Made by a program: the position numbers and the translations under genes
Shown: positions 40,965-46,748 of the stretch, in pieces
How the letters are laid out: each line of letters begins with the position of its first letter
How positions within the stretch are numbered: the first letter of the stretch is position 1
From: Anaerolineaceae bacterium
Lineage (GTDB): Bacteria; Chloroflexota; Anaerolineae; Anaerolineales; Anaerolineaceae
Direction of reading: 5' to 3'
Length of the DNA: 46,748 nt
Assembly: GCA_003563055.1 (NCBI GenBank)
Contig: PWSY01000052.1
Coordinates: forward strand, 1 to 46,748
Notes under the pieces: generated by a model
The model's database searches: none
Told to the model about the DNA's origin: nothing
What the model saw: the letters and a program-made list of their open reading frames with translations, nothing else

Positions 40965-42830
40965 TTGAGACAAAACTTTCAAGTAGGACAATACAGGCCA
41001 ATCTATCTTTGGGGTGGCCCGGGCACCATTCGAATGAATAAAATTAAGTTCATGAACTACCCGGTAGATGACGCCATTCATAGAGAAGCGCACTCTGCGT
41101 CTGCCGCAAAGCTGGTGGTCAGCGATTTGCACACCAACTGGGTGCATTTGACCTATGATTGGGGGTTTCCACCCGAGGTTGAGGTTGAGGATTGGGAGGA
41201 TTTCGGGCGAGCGGCAGAAAATTACCATTACGCGGGTGCTTCAGTGTTTGCCTATATTCAGACTTCTAACTGTGTCTATCAGGGCAGTTACATCGAAAAG
41301 GATTGGTACGCCAGGAATCCCACCGGCCGCAAGGTGTTTTATTATTCCGGACGGTATATGGTCGACTGGACACACCCGGAATGGCTTCAGCATCTCAAGG
41401 ACATGGTTAAAGGTGCAATCGAAAGAGGGGCGGACGGCATCTTTTTTGATAACCTCTGGTATGGGGAAGAGCCCAACAGCCTAATGAAGGCTTGGTTGGG
41501 CGGCGCCGGTTGTTATTGTGAGCGCTGCCAGGCTCTCTACAGGGAAGAAAGAGGTGTTTCCATCCCCAACAAGATCTTGCCAGATCGGGACGAGGTTGCT
41601 GATTACCTTCGTTGGCGTGCAAATCAGGTCACGGCCACAGTACAGCGGTTGGTGGAATTTATACATGACTTAAAACCAGATGTTGTGATCAGTGCCAACG
41701 ATTACGATGTCACCATGCGCAACAGTTACCTGATCTATGGGATTGATGTGGAGGCGTTGTCAAAATGGCAGGATGTGGTCATGGTCGAAAACTTTGCCCT
41801 GCCACGCTGGTCGCCTGGGGGGCACGTTTGCCTGGTGAATAATGCGCTGACCCTTCGGAATACCCGTGAATTTGTTCGTGAGAACGCCCATTTAAGTGTT
41901 CTTTCCTATGATGTGGGCATTGGTTTTGATCCTGTCTACCCGCCGCGAAGGCATCAACAGGGGATCGGTGAAGCAGCCGCATGCGGCGCAAGCATGACGA
42001 TCAAGGGCACGGATTATAACGATGGTAGCCTAATGACTCTGTTGACAGCCCCGGCATATCATCCACAGCATAAGGCCATCGGGGACTATCATCGCTGGCT
42101 TGAAGAACACCAAGTGCTCTATCAAGAACGTACCAATTGTGCTCCGTTCGGCTTACTGCATCCAGAAGAAGACCTGTGGCGGCACTGGATGGAGATGGCA
42201 CCAATTTATTATGGTGCCGGGCAAGCGCTGACGCTGGCTGGTATCCCATGGCGCGTAATTCGTAAAGGGGACTCCCTATCCGATTTGTCCGTTATTCTGA
42301 CCTTTACGCCCAAAGACCAGGATTACCCCCCCTCCGATGGGCACATAACCCATGTGCACGTTCCTGCTGTACCTGGTTGGGATTGGCAGAAATTGGGCAC
42401 AGTTGCCAGAGGTGGTCTATGGCATGACCTGGTTGAAGCGGTTGGTTTGTTTTTGTTGCGGTCTTATCATGCCAATAAATTGGCCCGGCAAATTATGGAT
42501 AAATTGAATATGGCCAAACTGGTCACACAGACGCCACTCTTTGATCTTCCTGATGCGGCGACAATAGATGCATTAATGGGAGTCTTACCACGGCAAATAT
42601 TTCCTCAGGTCGAGGCCCAACAACCGGTGTTGATTGAAACCTGGCAAAAAGGGACTGAAAAGCAGGTGCACCTGATGAATTATGCTGATCAATCACAGGA
42701 GGTCAAGGTCCATTTTTCATCGCCGGTTAGCGCAAGGATAATCTCACCAGATAATGGGTTTACCCAGAATCTGTCGGGAAAATGCCTGACGGTCGTGCTG
42801 GACATCTATTGCATTTTGATCTTGTCCTGA
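40965..42830 (+). CDS. Putative glycoside hydrolase, GHL-type TIM barrel
   Basis: A 621-residue cytosolic protein resembling uncharacterised GHL6-like glycoside hydrolases. The barrel (about 10-330) has HTNWVHLTYDWGFPPE, SVFAYIQTSNCVYQG, GADGIFFDNLWYG (likely acidic catalytic residue on this strand) and CYCERCQALYREERG, then KPDVVISANDYDV. C-terminal segments (about 380-620) form a Rossmann-like and a beta domain ending LTVVLDIY. I chose TTG 40965 because AAGGAG lies 6 bases upstream; the ORF begins at TTG 40941 without a site. It is followed by the MFS gene after 83 bases. Confidence 0.7.
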   Translation: MRQNFQVGQYRPIYLWGGPGTIRMNKIKFMNYPVDDAIHREAHSASAAKLVVSDLHTNWVHLTYDWGFPPEVEVEDWEDFGRAAENYHYAGASVFAYIQTSNCVYQGSYIEKDWYARNPTGRKVFYYSGRYMVDWTHPEWLQHLKDMVKGAIERGADGIFFDNLWYGEEPNSLMKAWLGGAGCYCERCQALYREERGVSIPNKILPDRDEVADYLRWRANQVTATVQRLVEFIHDLKPDVVISANDYDVTMRNSYLIYGIDVEALSKWQDVVMVENFALPRWSPGGHVCLVNNALTLRNTREFVRENAHLSVLSYDVGIGFDPVYPPRRHQQGIGEAAACGASMTIKGTDYNDGSLMTLLTAPAYHPQHKAIGDYHRWLEEHQVLYQERTNCAPFGLLHPEEDLWRHWMEMAPIYYGAGQALTLAGIPWRVIRKGDSLSDLSVILTFTPKDQDYPPSDGHITHVHVPAVPGWDWQKLGTVARGGLWHDLVEAVGLFLLRSYHANKLARQIMDKLNMAKLVTQTPLFDLPDAATIDALMGVLPRQIFPQVEAQQPVLIETWQKGTEKQVHLMNYADQSQEVKVHFSSPVSARIISPDNGFTQNLSGKCLTVVLDIYCILILS

Positions 42831-42913
42831 TCCAAACCAAGCCGGCAGGATCAGGGTTAAGGTTGATATCAATTTGACGAAATTCCTTATAAAACTGATT
42901 TAGAGGAGACCAT

Positions 42914-44368
42914 ATGGAAAGAAAAATTCGCTGGCATGATTATATTTCGATCAATATCTTTTATTTTGCGCTGACAGCGCGCTCGCAAACCCTCACGCCA
43001 CTCATCCTGCCCTTGCTGGTGCAGGTGTTTATGGGTGATGAAGTTAAAGGGGCCGCTTATGGCAACCTGCGGTTGTGGGCGTTGATGATCGCCGTCTTGA
43101 TGCAGGGGCTGGTTGGCATTCTTTCAGACCGCAGCACCTCACGTTTTGGGCGGCGGCGGCCATTCATCCTCATAGGTGGCGTGGCTGAAGTATTGGTCTT
43201 TCTAACGATCGGCGTGATCGCAGCGACTCTGGAAGGCGTAACCGGGTACTGGGTTTTGTTTGGCACATATATCCTGTCGATGCTCTCATCCAATACCGGC
43301 CATGCGGCTGTCCAAAGTTTAATACCGGATATCGTCCCCGAATCGAAACACGGCATTTTCGCTGGCGTCAAGGCATTTTTCGAGCTTCCAGCCCCCCTGA
43401 TCTTTGTGTCTTTTGTGATTACCAGAATGGTAGAAGTGGGCAATATCTGGGGTGGCTTGCTCATATTGAGTGCAGTGGTGTTGGTCTGCACCGGGCTTGC
43501 CATGTTGGCACCGGAGAAACCGATTAAAGAGCCCCCATACGAGATAAATTGGAAGCCCATCCTTCGTCTGGTTGGGATGACTGCTGCCTTCACAGCCATT
43601 ATTCTTGGTTCAGGTGCGCTGGTGAATTTTGTTAACTCACTGGCCTCTGCCCTGCCAGACACGACTGAATTGATTGTGACAGTGGCAGTTGGCGTGATAG
43701 GGATGATCATTGCGGTGGTTCTGGGTGTTTGGGCGAGTGTACGTCTCAGTATGGGTGGCCAGGGGAGCGGTGATAATGCCTCTTTTACCTGGTGGGTCAT
43801 CAATCGGCTGGCCTTTCTGGTAGGCTCGACCAACCTGGCCAGTTTCGTTTTATATTTCCTCCAGGAACGTTTTACGCACCTTGAGGGTGCCGCGGCTGCA
43901 GGACCGACCGCCATGCTGGTGATGTTTGTTGGCGTGGCCATCCTGATCTCTAGCATCCCGGCTGGGTGGCTGACGGATAAATTAGGTAAGAAACCGGTTT
44001 GTGCATTCAGTGGCGTACTGGCAACACTGGGCACGGTTGTGGTGATTGCCTCGGTAGATATGACCATGCTTTATGTGGGCGGGTTGCTGGTAGGTATTGC
44101 CATCGGATTTTTCTATTCCGCAAGTTGGGCGATTGGCACCACGCTGGTACCTAAAAAAGAGGCAGGCCGATACCTTGGGATTCAAAACCTGGCTGGGGCA
44201 GGTGCAGGCGCCGTGGGCGCTTATATTGGCGGCCCGATCGGCGATGGCATCGGGTTCACGGTATTGATCAGCATTTTTGGGTTCCTGTTCCTGGTCTCGA
44301 CACTGGCCTTGTTTGGAATCAAGGACGAGACATTGCGGATGGATGGGGCAGGTGTGGCTACCGGTTAA
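42914..44368 (+). CDS. MFS transporter, sugar/GPH-like
   Basis: A 484-residue 12-helix transporter. The A-like motif is LSDRSTSRFGRRRPFILIGG (about 72-92) and a second is GWLTDKLGKKP (about 350-360). The helices are broken by an enlarged middle loop near 200-225. Closest in style are SLC45/GPH carbohydrate carriers. GAGGAG precedes ATG. Its upstream neighbour is the GHL-type hydrolase, so the two plausibly form a unit that imports and degrades a glycan; the substrate is unknown. Confidence 0.87.
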   Translation: MERKIRWHDYISINIFYFALTARSQTLTPLILPLLVQVFMGDEVKGAAYGNLRLWALMIAVLMQGLVGILSDRSTSRFGRRRPFILIGGVAEVLVFLTIGVIAATLEGVTGYWVLFGTYILSMLSSNTGHAAVQSLIPDIVPESKHGIFAGVKAFFELPAPLIFVSFVITRMVEVGNIWGGLLILSAVVLVCTGLAMLAPEKPIKEPPYEINWKPILRLVGMTAAFTAIILGSGALVNFVNSLASALPDTTELIVTVAVGVIGMIIAVVLGVWASVRLSMGGQGSGDNASFTWWVINRLAFLVGSTNLASFVLYFLQERFTHLEGAAAAGPTAMLVMFVGVAILISSIPAGWLTDKLGKKPVCAFSGVLATLGTVVVIASVDMTMLYVGGLLVGIAIGFFYSASWAIGTTLVPKKEAGRYLGIQNLAGAGAGAVGAYIGGPIGDGIGFTVLISIFGFLFLVSTLALFGIKDETLRMDGAGVATG

Positions 44369-44389
44369 TTTGACCGGGGTTGACTGAGC

Positions 44390-45670
44390 TTAAAAACCCA
44401 ATAAGCGAGCTAAACCCCCGACAACGACGGCGATGATCGAGAAGTCATTACCGCCGAAGGCATTGATAAAACCAGCCGTGGTGTTCAATGCAAAGGGGAC
44501 AGAAATCGCTTGAAAGACGATCAAAAGAACGCCGCCTACAATGGAGGCAATCACAACACCGCGAATGCCACCGGTGGCATTCGCGAGAACAGCGCCAGGG
44601 CCGACATCAAAAAATGCAGCCACAACGAGGGGGAGCAAAAGGTAGGGATATCCTGCGAGACCGAAGATGATTAAAGTAATTAATGAAGTAATCATTGCAA
44701 TCGGGAACCCAATCGCCAGCGCATTTTGACCAAAGGGGAAGACCATGGGGCAGTCCAAAGCAGGGATCGCATCCGGAACGATCTTCCTGGCAACACCTCG
44801 GAAAGCGGGAACGATCTCAGCTAGCATCATGCGAACACCGGCGAGCAAAATGGACAGCCCAGCGCCGAATAGAACGCCCTGCATCACAATCCACAGGAAC
44901 CAAAGCCATACAACCCCACCGGTGTAGGTTTCAGCAGCAAAATTGACGCCTGCGGTGAAACCCATCACCAGGTAGAGTAGGAACATGATCAGCGAGGTGG
45001 ATACGGTCATTGACTTAAACCATTTCCACCCTTCAGATAGTTTCAGATCTTCGGATGATTTCTTGGGGTTGCCAAACCATTGTCCGACCAGGGCTCCGAT
45101 GACTGCAAGGACAGTGGTGGTATGACCGATGGTGAAATCTTTCCTGCCGGTTAACTTGAAAATAAAGGGTGCAATGATAGCTGGCAACACCGTGGAAAAC
45201 AGGCCATGGATAAGGCTGCCCAGGATGATGATCGACAATCGAGCGAGCTGTCCGCCATCAGCAAGGGCCCCCACCACGATGAAGGCGTTCCAGAACATAA
45301 TGTGGCCGGTCAGGAAGACGTATTTGAGCCTGGTCACTCTGGCGAGCACCAGGTTGACAAGGAAGCCAAACACCATTACCAGGACGATCTCAACGCCATA
45401 GCTACCAAGGAAACCAACCCAGTCAGCAGCTACAGGAGAGCCTTCGTGGGCATAGATTTTCCCAAACAGAACTGAAATTGGGCTGATCACGCTCACGATC
45501 ACATCCACAGCTGTGAAGATGATGAGCACACCAGCCATGGTTTTAATGGTGCCGGTGATGACATCGTAGAAACGCTTTTTCAACAGCATTAAACCGACCA
45601 GCGCCACAAAGCCCAGCATCAGCACCGGTAATAACCGGGGCACGAGATTAATAATTATTCCAACAGCCAT
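44390..45670 (-). CDS. ulaA: PTS ascorbate-type IIC component (UlaA-like)
   Basis: A 426-residue membrane permease of the EIIC-GAT/UlaA (SgaT) family. It has many hydrophobic segments, and the characteristic motifs are GHTTTVLAVIGALVGQWFG, the central DAIPALDCPMVFPFGQNAL (UlaA has a similar DCPVVFPYAPNA), and FFDVGPGAVLANATGGIRG. Transports L-ascorbate or a related sugar acid with phosphorylation by IIB. AGGAG lies 8 bases before ATG. The IIB gene lies 101 bases upstream. No IIA subunit is in view. Confidence 0.85.
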   Translation of the reverse strand: MAVGIIINLVPRLLPVLMLGFVALVGLMLLKKRFYDVITGTIKTMAGVLIIFTAVDVIVSVISPISVLFGKIYAHEGSPVAADWVGFLGSYGVEIVLVMVFGFLVNLVLARVTRLKYVFLTGHIMFWNAFIVVGALADGGQLARLSIIILGSLIHGLFSTVLPAIIAPFIFKLTGRKDFTIGHTTTVLAVIGALVGQWFGNPKKSSEDLKLSEGWKWFKSMTVSTSLIMFLLYLVMGFTAGVNFAAETYTGGVVWLWFLWIVMQGVLFGAGLSILLAGVRMMLAEIVPAFRGVARKIVPDAIPALDCPMVFPFGQNALAIGFPIAMITSLITLIIFGLAGYPYLLLPLVVAAFFDVGPGAVLANATGGIRGVVIASIVGGVLLIVFQAISVPFALNTTAGFINAFGGNDFSIIAVVVGGLARLLGF

Positions 45671-45750
45671 GATTCACTCCTGATAACTGGTCAAGGGATA
45701 AAACAGGTTAATCGATGATTAAGAGGCCATAGTCAATAATTTTGTTAATC

Positions 45751-45769
45751 ATCACAAACGTTTTGTGAT
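45751..45769. promoter_or_regulatory. Palindrome between the IIB and IIC genes
   Basis: ATCACAAA-CGT-TTTGTGAT, 8-bp perfect arms, 3 bases past the IIB stop. The centre ACAAACGTTTTGT looks like LacI-family operators, though one base breaks the symmetry about CG. Alternatives are an attenuator or RNA-stability hairpin that lowers IIC expression relative to IIB. Confidence 0.4.
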
Positions 45770-45771
45770 GG

Positions 45772-46068
45772 TTATAACGTTTTGTTATTCAGATTTTTAA
45801 TTACCGGGATGACCCGGTGCTCAACTTCATCGGTGCTGAGGAAATTATCAATGAGGATAAGGGCTTCAGGCACATGCTTGAAGAGATAGGCCAGATCCTG
45901 GGAGGTGACGACAAGATCATAATCCTGGCCAACAGCCGTATCTGAATCGGCACAGAATGTTTCTGCTTCAAAGTTGTACGCAGCCAGGACATCATCAAGG
46001 GTCATCTTCAAAACGAGTGAGGTTCCCAAACCAAAGCCACACACAACCATTACCTTAAGGGGTTTCAT
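45772..46068 (-). CDS. ulaB: PTS ascorbate-type IIB component (UlaB-like)
   Basis: A 98-residue cytosolic phosphocarrier. The phosphocysteine is Cys10 in VVCGFGLGTSLVLK, followed by the family's small alpha/beta fold with QDYDLVVTSQDLAYLF. It accepts phosphate from a IIA domain and passes it to the sugar in UlaA. GAGGAATG precedes the ATG. IIC follows downstream. A separate or unlinked IIA must supply phosphate, since none is encoded here. Confidence 0.85.
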   Translation of the reverse strand: MKPLKVMVVCGFGLGTSLVLKMTLDDVLAAYNFEAETFCADSDTAVGQDYDLVVTSQDLAYLFKHVPEALILIDNFLSTDEVEHRVIPVIKNLNNKTL

Positions 46069-46210
46069 TCATTCCTCATTTCATTTTGTTTTGTAATTGT
46101 ATTGACGCACGATTATGAATACAGGCAAAGCAGTTAACAGGCTAAGCTTATTTTATCAGGCCTTTTACTTTTTCGATTCAGTGGAGTGAGATGGGGGAAA
46201 ACACCAGTGC

Positions 46211-46239
46211 TTGACATTTTCTCTCTGCCTTTGCATAAG
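46211..46239 (+). promoter_or_regulatory. Promoter upstream of the GH127 relic
   Basis: TTGACA (46211-46216), 17-bp spacer, CATAAG (46234-46239), with the expected start about 50 bases before the ATG at 46297. The -35 is perfect and the -10 matches 4 of 6, so this could still drive transcription of the decayed gene. Confidence 0.55.
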
Positions 46240-46296
46240 AGGTTATTGGTAAGAATGAATGGTAAACTGATCCAATAAACTTGTCTGGGGTGGTTT

Positions 46297-46554
46297 ATGG
46301 AAGGTGTATATAGAAAACCAATTGTTTTTTCAAAGCTCAATATCAGGGATGCCTTTTGGGCGCCGCGTATGGCTGCCAATCGTGAGAGGGGAATGAGGGT
46401 AGTCTATCAGCAGTTGAAGCGTACGGGGAGGGTAGAGGCTTATGATTTGAACTGGGAGCCCGGGAGTGACCGACCGAAAACCATTTTGGTTGCCAAAATA
46501 TCAGGATTGGCATTATACTTAAGTTCAGACCACCAGGTAAGGAGTTGTGTGTGA
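46297..46554 (+). pseudogene. Truncated beta-L-arabinofuranosidase-like (GH127) gene
   Basis: The frame reads FSKLNIRDAFWAPRMAANRE, then QLKRTGRVEAYDLNWEPG, the N-terminal pattern of GH127 (HypBA1-like) enzymes. Beyond that the match decays: the expected IFWDSDVAKWIEAAAY is replaced by ILVAKISGLALYLSS, then a stop at 46552-46554 after only 85 codons, where relatives have about 650. Start and promoter look intact while the body is lost. GH127 removes terminal beta-L-arabinofuranose from plant glycoproteins. Confidence 0.7.
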
Positions 46555-46662
46555 TTAGCAGCAATCTGTAACATTCTTAACGTTTTGGAAAGTTGTTTGT
46601 CGGTTGACAAGGTCTAACCGAGGGCTTTCCCTGGTTATTTTGTTTTAAGAAGGCAGGTTGAT

Positions 46663-46748
46663 GTGTTCTCAGTGCAGAATCTTACCAAATCATATGGTCT
46701 GAATACCGTAGTAAGAAAAATTTCATTCAGTCTAAAGCAGGGCGAGCG
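46663..46748 (+). CDS. Start of an ABC-F-type ATPase, partial
   Basis: From GTG 46663 the frame reads VFSVQNLTKSYGLNTVVRKI and then SFSLKQGER, the beginning of the first ABC domain just before Walker A. The FSLKQGER end is typical of soluble ABC-F proteins (ribosome-associated ATPases), though an ordinary ABC ATPase is possible. AAGGCAGG lies upstream. The window ends before the P-loop. Confidence 0.6.
   Translation, partial: MFSVQNLTKSYGLNTVVRKISFSLKQGE

Noticed and set aside
43057-44067. Long 336-codon minus-strand frame inside the MFS gene
   Set aside because: A shadow frame: low-complexity Thr/Ser/Pro composition, no start signal, and the plus-strand MFS gene is clear.
46604-46632. TTGACA as a promoter for the ABC-F gene
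   Set aside because: A good -35 at 46604-46609, but no acceptable -10 at 16-18 bp spacing.
1-46748. CRISPR arrays, tRNA, rRNA, transposase or phage genes
   Set aside because: No spaced direct repeats, no tRNA-like cloverleaf or TTCGA arm in context, and no recognisable recombinase or phage structural gene seen.

Overview
The window reads as a chromosomal segment of a Chloroflexota bacterium, most likely class Anaerolineae. This rests on gene content and style rather than a marker phylogeny: LCP, VanW and Trm112-type genes together, a split cytochrome c maturation locus, FetAB, a free-standing PEP/pyruvate-binding protein, several Pro/Thr-linker surface proteins and a small SRP RNA. Coding is ordinary bacterial, with TGA used as a stop throughout.

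Layout. 1-5.5 kb: the end of a SIMPL-type gene, then degV, then envelope genes on the minus strand (LCP ligase, Trm112-like protein, VanW protein). 5.6-8.9 kb: an SLC13-type permease convergent with the FetAB ABC exporter. 8.9-16.6 kb: minus-strand cytochrome c maturation genes in two blocks (ccmE-ccmF, and ccmH-ccmG/tlpA), separated by a DUF5684 membrane protein, a lipoprotein peptidase-like hydrolase and diaminopropionate ammonia-lyase. CcmE is of the CXXXY type. 16.8-18.5 kb: a deoxynucleoside kinase plus nucleotidyltransferase operon.

18.5-28.7 kb is the most informative part. A non-coding stretch at 18.54-18.96 kb has perfect DnaA boxes beside AT-rich DNA. Plus-strand composition flips there from C-rich (left) to G-rich (right) whichever strand is coding. 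Two perfect parS palindromes lie at 24.33 and 24.43 kb, and dnaN is at 27.5-28.7 kb. I read this as the chromosomal origin region (oriC plus parS), with no dnaA or parAB in view. Directly beside the candidate origin is a graveyard of three decayed genes (GNAT acetyltransferase, TetR regulator, alpha-amylase). Further right are an acyltransferase, an FkbM methyltransferase, a methyltransferase broken by one in-frame TGA, and RtcA.

28.8-36.5 kb: SRP RNA with a clear promoter, a methyltransferase with a zinc tail, a lytic transglycosylase, an Ldh-type dehydrogenase, a GDPD, a membrane-anchored GH3-like protein with a changed catalytic loop, and a Ser/Thr kinase. 36.8-40.8 kb: priA (with unusual motif changes), a membrane protein and a phosphoribosyltransferase. 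40.9-46.7 kb: a carbohydrate region with a GHL-type TIM-barrel protein, an MFS sugar-type transporter, ascorbate-type PTS IIC and IIB genes, a GH127 relic behind an intact-looking promoter, and the start of an ABC-F-type ATPase.

Two copies of a small palindromic MITE-like repeat with shared ends and different central hairpins occur at 1.57 and 36.73 kb. I found no CRISPR array, tRNA, rRNA or transposase gene. I saw no coherent unknown multi-gene system; the origin region and its decayed flank are the strongest signals.
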